From Ahaetulla prasina (Eukaryota > Chordata > Lepidosauria > Squamata > Colubridae), in assembly GCF_028640845.1 (NCBI RefSeq), contig NC_080541.1, positions 142,680,464 to 142,744,463 on the forward strand: a DNA stretch of 64,000 bases. Reading direction: 5' to 3'. Both the position numbers and the translations under genes were made by a program. Shown one piece after another: positions 43,583-53,786 of this stretch. The notes under the pieces were generated by a model that was given only the letters and a program-made list of their open reading frames with translations, had not been told where the DNA came from and searched no databases. The first letter of the stretch is position 1. Each line of letters opens with the position of its first letter.

Positions 43583-44666
43583 TTCCATAAGTATTGAATA
43601 AAATGATGCTTGCTTACAATATGAAACTAATATTATTTTCCATGTTCCTTCTTTCAAATCCAGAATAGCAACTGGTTTAAACTAGTTTTAAAGTACAGTT
43701 TTAACACTGTTAGGGTATACAAAGGAAGAAGACAACTAGAAAACAGGTGTACAAATTTTGCTACAAATACCCTGAAACCATCTTCTTTTATACTCATAGC
43801 TGGTATTATTTGGTCTTCTTACCTTCACTCAAAAAAGTGAGTCCATTTATCTACATTTTTAGGTAAAGCACAAGAATCCTTTAGTAGCTCTTTCTCTCTC
43901 TCTTGACTCATTTGTCATTTAAAAATGAAATAAAAAAATTATTTCACTGCAGATGATGCTGGTGATGATGATTTATATCTAAGGGCAAAATTCCATTCAT
44001 TGATTCTCCTAAGCAGCCAACTCGGAGCAGCCTGGCCTGTTTTCACTTGGGAAATAAAAGCCAATTTCTAAAAGAGCTCTTTAACTGTGACCAGCCTTGC
44101 TGATGGAACAAAAGAGGAGCTATAGACCAATGGCTTCTTCTCAGAACATTTGCCTGTTTATGGGACCAGCACTGTATAATGAGCAGCTCTCTTTTTTAAA
44201 ACCACAGAATGACCTAATGCATCAATACTTTAAATGTTATAAAGAGCATTTGCATAGAGCCATCACAAGAGCCATTGCCTGTAGAGGCTCTGGCCCCTAT
44301 TGATGTTTCAAATGAGGGGGATGAAAATATCCTCATGTGTGTCTGAGCAACCTTAGTAGGAAATGAAATGAATTCTTTTTCTGCTTTTGCTTTTCAGGGA
44401 AACATCTTTAGACAAATCTCTTAATTGACATCCAAAATGCAACTAATCGTTTTCTTCACAGACATACAAAATTATTTGTCCAACCAAAGGAAAGCAGAAA
44501 GGTGAAAGGTAACATGAGACAACTAAACTTAGAACAAATGCACTGTGCAAAAGGAGAGGATGAATAGGATTGGAAATGGTTGGGATGGCTTATCTCTGAA
44601 ACATAAGCACAACATCAACTGCAATGGGTTTCTTAAAACTGGCCAAACAGACTTCTATTTAAATAT
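43583..44666. other. Intron segment, no gene seen
   Basis: Unique sequence; no exon or repeat ends were recognised. Confidence 0.5.
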
Positions 44667-44780
44667 AGGTAGTCCTTGACTTACGACCATTTGTTTGGCT
44701 AATGTTCAAAGTTACAATCACACTGAAAAAGTTATTTACAACCGGTCCTTGCTTATACCACCATCACAGCACCCCTATAG

Positions 44781-45743
44781 CAGGGGTGAAATCTAAAAAT
44801 TTTCCCTACTGGTTCTGTGGGCTTGGCTTAATTGGTGGGCATGGCTTGGTGGTCAGATGACTGGGCCAATAACAATAAAAAATAAAAATAATTAACAAAG
44901 TATAAAAAACAATAAGAGGTACCAAAACCAACTTTCACACTTTACACACACACAACACAACACAACACAACTGACTCACACACAATGTAAAAGCAGCTGC
45001 ACTTCACACTTCACACAGCCACAAAAAGCTCAAAAACCAACTTTCACACTTTACACACACACAACTCACACACACACACACACACACACAAAATGCCGCA
45101 TACAGCTTTCTGAGATTTTGTGTGTTTGTCTAGTTAGAGTGAAACACTACAGAAACACACCAAACCTCAGAAAGCTGCACAAATATTTTATTTTATTATT
45201 TTATTTTATTTTATTTTATTGTGGACTTCAAATCCCAGAGTTCCTCAGCCAGCAAAGCCAGCCAGTTGATCACCGAGGAAATAGATTAGTTAAGCAATTG
45301 ATTCTGTCTGGCTGAAACTGAAACTGCTTTTGGGCTGTGGCCATGCGTTCATCAGTAATCAGGTAAGTGCCTTAGAATCTCTACTCTTACTTGTAGAAAA
45401 CATGTTTTCTACAAGTAAGAGTACAAGTAAGGTTCTGCTGATGAGGAACTCAGGTGAGATCGCCAGAGGAGACTTTAAATTTTTTTTTAAAGTTTAAAGT
45501 CTCTGCCGATCTCAGCTGAGGGGCGGGATCCTCAAAGGCTTTTTTTTACTTTTAAAGGCATGTTTCGGTTGAAGCAAAACCGGCTTTTGAAAGTAAAAAA
45601 AAAACAAAACCTCTGCAGATGGGGCGGCTCAGCAGAGGCAGGGGGACGGGGCCAGGGATTTTTGCTACCGGTCCTCCAAACCAGCAGCCACCATCGCTAC
45701 CGGATCGCGTGAGCCAGTCCGATCCGGGAGCATTTCACCCCTG
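44781..45743. mobile_element. Long composite hAT-like MITE, 963 bp
   Basis: The ends CAGGGGTGAAAT and ATTTCACCCCTG are perfect inverted repeats, and the flanks CCCTATAG (44773-44780, 45744-45751) are identical. The interior has CACA-rich repeats (44935-45090), a TTTTA tract, a stretch shared with the fold-back MITEs (TGGACTTCAAATCCCAGAG at 45222), a 42-bp perfect palindrome, and A/T fold-back arms at 45470-45605. No transposase-like reading frame. Confidence 0.9.
45382..45423. repeat. 42-bp perfect palindrome
   Basis: The half-site TACTCTTACTTGTAGAAAAC plus A is followed without spacer by its exact complement ending CTACAAGTAAGAGTA. It lies inside the 963-bp MITE. Confidence 0.95.
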
Positions 45744-46028
45744 CCCTATAGTCACTTGATCAAAATTCAGGCACTTGGCACTCGGCCTCGATTTACGAAG
45801 GTTACAGCATCCCAAGGTTATAGGATCACCATTTGCGACTTCCCCAGCCAGCTTTTGACCAGTAAAGTCAATAGGGGAAAGCAAGATTCACTTAGTGACC
45901 ATGTGATTCATTTAACAGCTGAAATGATTTGCTTAACAACCATGGCAGAAAAGGTTGTAAAATCAAGGGCAATTCACTTAACCGCCACTTTGCTTAGCAA
46001 CATAAATTCTGGTACCAATTGTGGTTGA

Positions 46029-46687
46029 AAGTTGATTGACAGGGCTATGTGGAATTCCATACATAGAGAATGATGACTATTGTTCATTTGGCAAATTGGT
46101 GTTCTGGTGTTGGAATACAAACAAACTGTTACCATTCTGTTGCAGTTGATGTACTTTGCCCTAATGGTTAGGACATTATCAACTTGCAAAAATGAGAATT
46201 TGCATACCAGGGTAACATGAGTAAATGGTTCCATTCACTCTTTGACCAAGGCAGGATCAATGACTGGAAAAAGACATGAAAAAACACAGAACAAAAAGAA
46301 CTCAAGTTTCAGTTCATTGCAAGAGTGAAGTCCAGGATATTAAATGGTAGGCGTATTGCACATATGATGGAGTTTGCCAAAGAGGAATTTCTGGGTTTCG
46401 TTCTTTTGGCAAAGGTTTATATGGAACTGGCTAAATTCTACACACCATGAGGTCTAAAATTGTGAAAATAAATTTAAAAGATGAGTTGCCATTTGGGGTA
46501 CCAAATTGTATTTCTTCATCGCATTTAGCTCCATATGTAAATGTTTTGGGGACCTTTTCCTCAGATGCATAATATAATTCTTCACAAATGAATTAGCTAA
46601 AACAGTGTGTCTCAGATAGGTCCAGAAGAAATTATAGGACTACCTATTTTCAAGTTCTTTCTTTAATCTTGTTAATGTAACATTTTT
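46029..46687. other. Intron segment, no gene seen
   Basis: Unique sequence; no exon or element was recognised. Confidence 0.5.
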
Positions 46688-46908
46688 AATATTTATTATT
46701 TTTATAAATACCTCAAGGCGACGAACATATCCAACACACCTTCCTCCACAAAGTTTCCCCACAAAACAACCTGTGAGGTGGGCTGGAATGAGGGAGAATG
46801 ATTGGCCCAAAGTCACCTATTTGGCTTTCATGGCTAAGGCAGAACTTGAACTCATGCTCTCCTATTTTCTAGCCTGATGCCTTAACCATTAGATCAAATT
46901 GACTCTCT
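46688..46908 (-). mobile_element. tRNA-derived SINE, second family
   Basis: On the minus strand: tRNA-like head with CTAATGGTTAAGGC, B box GAGTTCAAGTTCTGCC, then GTGACTTTGGGCCAATCATT, CCTCACAGGTTGTTTTGTGG and the end CGCCTTGAGGTATTTATAAA with an A/T tail. Same family as 20700-20895 (+), better preserved. Confidence 0.82.
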
Positions 46909-47543
46909 GTCAAGTGACTGCACCTACACAGCTACAACCTTTGTATATCCTCACCAAACCCCGTCACCAATATTTAACTGAGACATAATTCATTCCTGCT
47001 AGACCTCTACCTGTTGGAAATTCTGCAAGCGTTTTTGAAAGCCAAGCAAACTGAAAAACAAGCAATGGCTTCTCAATAGATGTGAAATCCCATCCCCCAT
47101 TAGCTTAAATGATAATCTGACTATAGCACATCCCTAGATTACCTCATACTGCGCAGTTGATCTAGTCATGGTTACTCGGAAGTTCCAAGGTATGACCTCT
47201 TTGGGATTACCTAGAAATTTGCTCAATTTCAAAGGTCACTCCCATTGCCGAGAATTGCAATGTAAGGATTATTTTATGGCTTCCTGCTTATCAAAGTCAC
47301 TTCCTTCTATAATAGGCATGTGTCAAAGATTATCTGAAATGAAGAAGTGCAATCACTAATGGACAACCTTTAGGGCAATTAGCTGTCTGAGTTCAAGGTA
47401 AATAAGCAAGATTTATCACTTGTATATTTACAAGGAAAAAGAAAACCTAAAGTAGAGGAGTTAGAAGCATAGTTTCTAAATATACCACATCACTCTTGGA
47501 AGTTGGCGGAGCTGCTGCTTGATAGCTTTTGAATATAATTTGC
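46909..47543. other. Intron segment, no gene seen
   Basis: Unique sequence; no exon or element was recognised. Confidence 0.5.
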
Positions 47544-47551
47544 ATTAATAC

Positions 47552-47954
47552 CAGGGGTGAAATGCTCCTGGTTCGGACCGGATCACCTGATCCGGTAGCA
47601 ATGGTGGTGGGGGGGGGGTCGGAGAATCGGTAGCAAAAATCCCCCCCCACATGCCAGCTAAGTCACGTGATCATCAGAGGTTTTTTTTTTTAACTTTTAA
47701 AAGCATTTTTTCTTCAGCCGAAATAATGCTTTTAAAAGTAAAAAAAAAGCCTCTGATGATCGTGCGGCTCAGCTGGGATTGTCAGAGCCTTTTAAAAGCA
47801 TTTTTTAGCAACCTCTTTGGCCAAAGAGGTTGTAGAAAAAATGCTTTTAAAAGTTTTTTTTTTTAAGTTGGCCACGTCCACCCAGTCACATTACCCACCA
47901 CCACCAAGCCATGTCTACAGAACTGGTAGTAACAAATTTTACATTTCACCACTG
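47552..47954. mobile_element. hAT-like MITE, 403 bp, with long internal fold-back
   Basis: The ends CAGGGGTGAAAT and ATTTCACCACTG are inverted, and the flanks ATTAATAC (47544-47551, 47955-47962) are identical. It is in reverse orientation to the 963-bp element at 44781 and shares both subterminal regions. Internal arms (CATCAGAGG...CTTTTAAAAGCAT and complement, 47668-47763) form a hairpin of about 40 bp per arm. Confidence 0.92.
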
Positions 47955-48239
47955 ATTAATACAGACACTTCCATGACTAAAATCACCAGAAGCTGTGTTG
48001 TGCTGGTTCACCTCCTTTTTCCAAGATTAGTTCCAATCAGTGGGGATTGGGAAGGAGAGATCCCACTCCTGGCCTCTACTAAGTAGGCTGCTAAAAGGTT
48101 CTGTGCTCTCTCTGCTCCTATTCACCACCTACACCAGACTGTGAGTGAACACATTCGTCGCCATAGGGTGAGGTATCATCTCCCCAATTACATCTGCGTG
48201 TCCCTTCAAATTTGGCAAGAGAGTCATGCTGTAGGCCTT

Positions 48240-48418
48240 GTCTCTCAGGAAATTATAGTAATAGCAATAGAGTCATCTTATTGGGTCCTCATTTTACTGA
48301 CCTTGGAAGGATGGAAGGCTGAGTCAACCTTGAGCTGGTGAGAATTGAACTCCTGGAGTGAGCAATGAGTTAGCTTGCAGTACTGCATTCTAACTGCTAC
48401 GCCACCACGGCTCTTAGC
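48240..48418 (-). mobile_element. tRNA-derived SINE
   Basis: On the minus strand: head with GGTGGCGTAGCAGTTAGAAT (A box) and AGTTCAATTCTCACC (B box), then AAGGTTGACTCAGCCTTCC and AAAATGAGGACCC. Same head as 12702 and 18340. The 3' hairpin end is missing. It lies 8 bp from the solo LTR. Confidence 0.85.
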
Positions 48419-48426
48419 AATTATAC

Positions 48427-48952
48427 TGTTCTGACCCAGCTCCCAAAACACAACAAACCCTCTGAAGTTAATTCAAAGATTCCTTTATTAGAAGCACCAG
48501 CAGCCCCGACAAAAAGTTTCTCTCTAACTGCAGGCTAACAAGTCTATCCGACAGGGAGATGAATAGTTGTCTGCTACATCTATTCATCTCTGCCCCCTGC
48601 CTTTTATCCCCAGAGCTAGGGTGGGACTTCACTAGCAGCGGTGGCTCTTCCTTCCCAAGGATTGGCCCACAGATTTCCACTGCTCTCCTCTCTCTGCCTT
48701 CTGCACATCCGCACGTCAGGACCCAGCTGTTCCTCCTCTTCCTCATCAGCCACCTCCAGACCTGGGAGCTGTTGACTCTGAGGGCTGACGGGTGGCCAGC
48801 CCAGGCTCCGTCTCTGTCTCTCTCTCTCTGGCAGCCCCATTCCCTCTTCCCCCTCGGAGCTCTCAGGTTGCCTTGATGCTGGCCCTGACTCCCGCACCTC
48901 CTCCTCCTCTGATTCAGGTGCTGGAGGGGCCAGCGGCCGACAAGTCACAACA
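48427..48952 (-). mobile_element. Solo LTR, 526 bp (ERV or Gypsy-type)
   Basis: On the minus strand it begins TGTTGTGACTTG and ends GGGTCAGAACA (TG...CA). The flanks TATAC (48422-48426) and CATAC (48953-48957) agree at 4 of 5 positions, consistent with an integrase-made 5-bp duplication. A TATA box (GGGGATAAAAGGCAG) lies about two thirds along, and the polyadenylation signal AATAAAGG lies near 48487. A purine-rich stretch (GAGGAGGAGG) is near the start. No internal retroviral sequence is present, so the element has recombined to a single LTR. The same end sequences occur at 60179. Confidence 0.88.
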
Positions 48953-48957
48953 CATAC

Positions 48958-50362
48958 TTGGCAATATTGTGAAATATTTGCTTGCCCCTCCCCCCTGAAG
49001 TAAGGTCAGCTCCATTCCTCCTTACTTTCTGGAAGTCCTTCAAGGCATGGCTCTGCCATTAGGCCTGGGGATCTCAGGGTATAATGTGGTAATTGATGAT
49101 CCAATCTTGTATATGTCTGTATGCGTGTGTGTTTATATGACTGCATTTGGCGTGTTTATTGTTTTTATACTTTTGCTATACACTGCATAGAGTCACTTCT
49201 TATGAGATAGGCAGCCATATAAATTTGATAAACAAAAGTAATTTATGAATACAATAATAATGACAACTACAAAGAACAGCAATACTGTGGCAAAAGAAAG
49301 CAAATATAATACCAATAATAATAGGCACACTATTGGAATTGACAACCTCTCCATCAGTCAATTACAAAAGGCAGCTTTACTTGGAACAGCTTACATCCTG
49401 CAACAATGCCTTTAACACCAACAAAGTACAACATCTTCCTATCCAGGTCCTTAGGAAAGATCTGATAGGTGGATAAAAGTGCCAAATTCAGTATAAATAT
49501 CTGGCTGACTGTGTGACAAACAACTGACTTAATTGATAGGAATACTTTAACCTTTTATGAAACCCAAATAAAAATATGGAAAATAGTTAACCAGACTAGT
49601 TGGCCTTCTTTCTTTTAGTGTAATGTTTGAATCCAGACTTCCTGCTTGCTTCTGCTAAACAGATTAAATTTGTGTTTATAGTAAATTCTGGATTACTATT
49701 CTAGCTTCTAAAGAGAGCAACAAGAGAGAGCAACAGACTAATAATCTCATGTTAGACTAAACAAAGCATTTTTAATTTCTTTAGTTGTTTGTACTAGAAA
49801 TAAGAGCCAAGCAGGAATGAGTAACCTTAGTCCCATTAGAATCCTGCTTGCTTACAATAATCCAGGATTTAATAAATTCAGGGTTCACCAATTGCTCCAG
49901 TTTTCTTAGCTTTCTTTCCAAAACTGGTTCATCATTTCAGCATTTGGAATGAACGTGTCCTACAGATCGGCATTCTATTCATATTAAAGCAGCTTGTGGC
50001 AAAGAGAGTGAAGATCAAATTACAAATTTCCTTTCATCCACTTTGATACAACAGAATGATTGCTGGAATATTACCAGGAGAAAATGAAAAAGCCGTTAGC
50101 GACAGTGGTGATTAATTACTAAGTTTGCAATCTGATCTTGCTTTCTCCAAGCTTGATTCAAGTAATCTAATTAGTTATCATTCTCTCTTTTATAAAAAAA
50201 AAAAAGTCAACTTTTTTTTAAAGAAGTCAAGCTACCATAATATATTAGACCTAATGAAGCAAAGAAGTAATACATTATTGCAATTACTACAATTTACTAA
50301 TTAAATAGAAGTTTTAACATTCTTTTTTTAAATTATGGAAGTAATTAAGTCGTATTTCATAC
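48958..50362. other. Intron segment with a LINE/SINE 3' tail remnant
   Basis: 49110-49250 ends GAGTCACTTCTTATGAGATA, GGCAGCCATATAAATTTG and AATAAAC-like sequence, a decayed 'CCGCCCAGAGTC' tail. The rest is unique AT-rich DNA up to the donor of the 40-bp BCAR3 exon. Confidence 0.5.
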
Positions 50363-50402
50363 CTTCACATACTCCAAAGCTGGATCCATAGTATTCTGGT
50401 CT
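50363..50402 (-). CDS. BCAR3: BCAR3 exon: 40-bp microexon before the SH2 region
   Basis: On the minus strand the acceptor is CTACTTTTTTTCAG (AG at 50404-50403) and the donor is GTGAAG|GTATGAAAT (GT at 50362-50361). One base closes a codon from the upstream exon, followed by 13 codons, DQNTMDPALEYVK. The length and the DP..EYVK ending match what I recall of the segment just before the FSKERH/FLKEKQ segment of BCAR3, and the next exon (15058-14930) continues it in phase 0. An alternative acceptor two bases downstream would break the frame. The next upstream exon (the N-terminal half, including the start codon) was searched for to 64000 and not found. Confidence 0.9.
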
Positions 50403-50599
50403 CTGAAAAAAAGTAGCAGTATGTTAGCCAGTATAATCATTTTGTGTAATTTAAAACAAAATCTGTTTTATTTTGTTACTCCTCTTTTATTGTCTCTTTT
50501 AAAGGAGAGCGATTTAAATCAGGGGAAACAGGATGGAAAGGCAGATTAATTTCTGGCCCTTTTCTAACATCAGAATCCCAATGCAACATTTGTCTAGCC

Positions 50600-51225
50600 C
50601 CATGATAGCGAACCTATGTCACGTGTGCCAGAGGTGGCATGCAGAGCCCTCTCTGTGAGCACGCACACCGTCATCAGCTGCTCTTCTGGTTTCCAGTGCA
50701 TGCATGAGCGCTGGCCACTTGATCTTTGCGCATGCTGGAGCCCCGGAAACCCAAAGACCATCTGAGTGGTGCAGTATGCACACCAGCCAGCTGGTCTTCG
50801 AGTATCCGGGGTTGCATACACACGCGTGTTTGGGCACTCGGTTTGGGCACTCAGTTTGGGCACTTGGTCAGTGGTGGGTTGCTACCAGTTCTCCCTAGTT
50901 CAGGAGAGCCGGTAGCGGAGATGTTGATGTGAGAGTGAACCGGTTCACTCTGACCGTCATCTGGGCCCTCCTGCCCGCCCCTGCGCTATACCTACCTTTA
51001 TTCCTTCATTTTTAGCCCAGCTGAAAGGTGCGGCAGAGCGGATTGCCATGCCTCAGCTGTTCTGAAATTCAATGCGCTTGCAGAAAGCGCAGGTTTGGTG
51101 TGTGTGTGAGCGAATCGAGCACATGCGCGCCAATCGCGCGTGAAGCGTGTGCGTGAAGCGAACCGGTGGTAACACCGGTTGGAACCCACCACTGCATTCG
51201 GTGCCAGAAAGGTTCGCTATCACTG
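50600..51225. mobile_element. hAT-like MITE (GATAGCGAACC ends), carrying a second MITE
   Basis: The ends CCATGATAGCGAACC and GGTTCGCTATCACTG are inverted, and the flanks GTCTAGCC (50592-50599, 51226-51233) are identical. The interior has GGGCACTCGGTTTGGGCACT-type short tandem phrases. A second MITE is inserted at 50869-51194. From 50630 onward its sequence is repeated at 53779-54363. Confidence 0.9.
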
Positions 51226-52649
51226 GTCTAGCCCCTTGGTCTTGAACAACTACTGCTTTAATTTGACTTTCAGTTTGCATCTAGAAAAAGTTCTAGATTG
51301 AATTCACACATCTTATGAAACCATAATGTAGTTTCCTGTGCAGCTCTTACCATAATGGTTTATAAATATGATCCATGCCTTAACATTATTATTCCCTATC
51401 AAATAAATATGATAAAATAAATCATTTTTATTATAAGATCCAATCCAAGCCTTGTGTCATGGCAATATTTAGAGATATAATTAATCAGAATATTGACAAT
51501 ATATAGCACTGGCTCTTTTCCAGCTATTCAGCAAACATGGGATGAGCTATCAACCCAGCAAAAATTAGTATTATAAAAAAACTAAACTCACAATGGATTA
51601 CTTATCCATAGCAGTGGCGCAATTTATAAAATGCTAGTAGTTTCTAACAATAATAATTATAAGAATGGATGTATGGGAATATCTGAGCAATATTACCTCC
51701 CAGAAACATCTGCTCTAAAGGACTGTAATCTTCCTACAGAGCATTACTGAATACCATAAACATTCTATTCATTAAGAAAATATTTTAAAAGCGCAAAATG
51801 CCATATTTATAATATTAATGGTACATGTCTGAAATGGTAGGAAGTATGATTGGGTTTCGAATAGGAAAAAAAATAGCTTGCTTCATTGAGTAGGCATACA
51901 GTATCATTCTCCCCAGATGTGAGTGAAAAGAAATTATTTCTATCCATCCCATGTTCCCCCCCAAAAATGATTGGAAGACAGATTTTAAAAGCACTTTTAT
52001 CAATTGGGATGAATGAATAAGAGAGGAATTGAATCATTAGCTTTTATTTTTTAAGCAGTAATTTAAATAATACTGAATTCTCTAATAAGGCTTTTGAAAG
52101 ACATAGCATATGAAGGCAAATGAACAGACTTTTAATGGAAAATACAGAATTACTCCTTAGTTTTAGAATAAAATAACAAATTAGATGTTATTAAAAAGTA
52201 CAGATATAGGGGTGATATTGTGCTCTATTATTATAGGGGTTCAAATTACTTTCCAGGTTTAATACTGTACTGAATAGAAGTTGATTTTCTATTAAATCAC
52301 TCTGAATAAAGCATTATTTAGATAACTTCAGAATAGCTTTGGGGAGGTGACTCCAAAATTAAACAATATATTGTACATAAACTTTATTATAAATTAATTA
52401 GATATAATTCACATATGCTATAGTAAGAATGAAAAAAATCAGATATGAACTTTTTTCTATTTTCCCCAAGTTCTTCTAATGATAATAGAGCCTAACTTTG
52501 AACTCTCATAATTTCTTACCACTAGCTATGCCAATCTGAGTGGATGGGCACTTAAAATCTACAGAAGTCTGAAGACCACCAGATTCCTTCTCCTACTACT
52601 GTCCTTAGGGACTAACAAACATACACTATAAACCATAATAAAATTGTTA
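50630..52649. repeat. Direct repeat, upstream copy (2.02 kb)
   Basis: Nearly identical to 53779-55804. It starts at AGAGGTGGCATGC inside the MITE and ends at AATAAAATTGTTA. Apart from the MITE part it is unique AT-rich DNA without a gene. The two copies differ by scattered substitutions, small indels concentrated in the GC-rich MITE part, and a 17-bp segment present only in the downstream copy (55179-55195). Confidence 0.95.
50869..51194. mobile_element. hAT-like MITE nested in the 50600 element
   Basis: The ends CAGTGGTGGGTTGC and AACCCACCACTG are inverted. The flanks CACTTGGT and CATTCGGT agree at 6 of 8 positions. 'GAGAGCCGGTAGCGG' and 'AACACCGGTTGG' are its subterminal motifs. A second copy, diverged by several indels, is at 54008-54332 in the downstream repeat. 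Confidence 0.85.
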
Positions 52650-53786
52650 CATTCTCAGTGTACATAAAAGAAATAGAATAGAATAGAATAGAATAGAATA
52701 GAATAGAATAGAATAGAATAGAATAGAAGGAGAGGAGAATAGAATAGAATAGAATAGAATAGAATAGAATAGAATAGAATAGAATAGAAGGAGAGGAGAA
52801 TAGAATAGAATAGAATAGAATAGAAGGAGAGGAGAATAGAATAGAATAGAATAGAATTTTTTATTGGCCAAGTGTGGCTGGACACACAAGGAATTTGTCT
52901 TGGTGCATAAGCTCTCAGAGTACATAAAAGAAATAGAATAGAATAGAATAGAATAGAATAGAAGGAGAGGAGAATAGAATAGAATAGAATAGAATAGAAT
53001 AGAATAGAATAGAATAGAATTTTTATTGGCCAAGTGTGATTGGACACACAAGGAATTTGTCTTGGTGCATATGCTCTCAGTGTACATAAAAGAAAAGATA
53101 CATTCATCAAGGTACAACATTTACAACACAATTGATGATCAATATATCAATATAAATCATAAGGATTGCCAGCAACAAGTTATAGTCATACAGTCATAAG
53201 TGGAAAGAGATTGGTGATGGGAACTATGAAACGATTAATAGTAGTGCAGATTCAGTAAATAGTCTGACAGTGTTGAGGGAATTATTTGTTTAGCAGAGTG
53301 ATGGCCTTTGGGAAAAAACTGTTCTTGTGTCTAGTTGTTCTGGTGTGCAGTGCTCTATAGCGTCGTTTTGAGGGTAGGAGTTGAAACAGTTTATGTCCAG
53401 GATGCGAGGATCTGCAAATATTTTCACGGCCCTCTTCTTGATTCGTGCAGTATACAGGTCCTCAATGGAAGGCAGGTTGGTAGCAATTATTTTTCTGCAG
53501 TTCTAATTATCCTCTGAAGTCTGTGTTTTCTTGTTGGGTTGCAGAACGGAACCAGACAGTTATAGAGGTGCAAATGACAGACTCAATAATTCCTCTGTAG
53601 AATTGGATTAGCAGCTCCTTGGGCAGTTTGAGCTTACTGAGTTGGCGCAGAAAGAACATTCTTTGTTGTCCTTTTTAATGATGTTTTGATGTTAGCTGTC
53701 CATTTGAGATCTTGCGATATGATAGAACCCAGAAATTTGAAGGTTTCTACTGTTGATACTGTGTTGTCAAGTATTGTGAGAGGTGG
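52650..53786 (-). mobile_element. LINE B 3' fragment between the direct repeats
   Basis: On the minus strand it begins (5'-truncated) at the C-terminal part of ORF2, equivalent to about 24975 in the copy at 24181, and runs to the 3' UTR and (TATTC)n tail. The C-terminal frame is better preserved here: the GC missing at 24836 is present. The 5' junction at 53779-53786 shares the 8 bases AGAGGTGG with the start of the direct repeat. The 3' end consists of reiterated tail modules. Confidence 0.9.
52672..53020. repeat. (AATAG)n arrays with reiterated LINE 3' modules
   Basis: Three array blocks (about 52674-52856, 52931-53017 and short pieces) of GAATA units with GGAGAGGAGAATAG interruptions. They are separated by two copies of a roughly 75-bp LINE 3' UTR module (TTATTGGCCAAGTGTG ... 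CTCTCAG.GTACATAAAAG). A third, incomplete module (ATTCTCAGTGTACATAAAAG) forms the outer border at 52651. Confidence 0.92.

Larger units (their letters stand above)
44667..46028. mobile_element. GGTAGTCCTC-family MITE, copy 2, interrupted
   Basis: The left part 44667-44780 (AGGTAGTCCTTGACTTACGA) and right part 45744-46028 (down to ACTTTGCTTAGCAACATAAA and CAATTGTGGTTG) are colinear with the copy at 4927. The hAT-like element at 44781-45743 sits between them with its own 8-bp duplication, so the hAT-like insertion is the younger event. Confidence 0.8.
3968..50402 (-). other. BCAR3: BCAR3 gene, partial (five internal coding exons)
   Basis: The five exons listed separately join in one reading frame and give about 440 residues that I recognise as BCAR3, the NSP-family adaptor with an N-terminal SH2 domain and a C-terminal Cdc25-like domain that docks on p130Cas/BCAR1. 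Intron phases run 0, 0, 2, 1, 0 in transcript order, and each split codon is restored by its neighbour. The largest intron (15059-50362) is about 35.3 kb and holds most of the LINE copies. The exon with the usual initiator methionine lies upstream (beyond 64000), and the rest of the Cas-binding domain lies downstream (before position 1). The paralogues SH2D3A and SH2D3C are alternatives, but the linker sequences fit BCAR3 best from memory. Confidence 0.93.

Noticed and set aside
48616..48948. Glu-rich 110-codon frame on the minus strand
   Set aside because: It lies wholly inside the solo LTR and reflects its GAGGAGG-rich U3-like part.
52647..53131. Two long minus-strand frames rich in Phe, Tyr, Ser, Ile, Leu
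   Set aside because: They are translations of the (AATAG)n array, whose 5-bp unit keeps all frames open.
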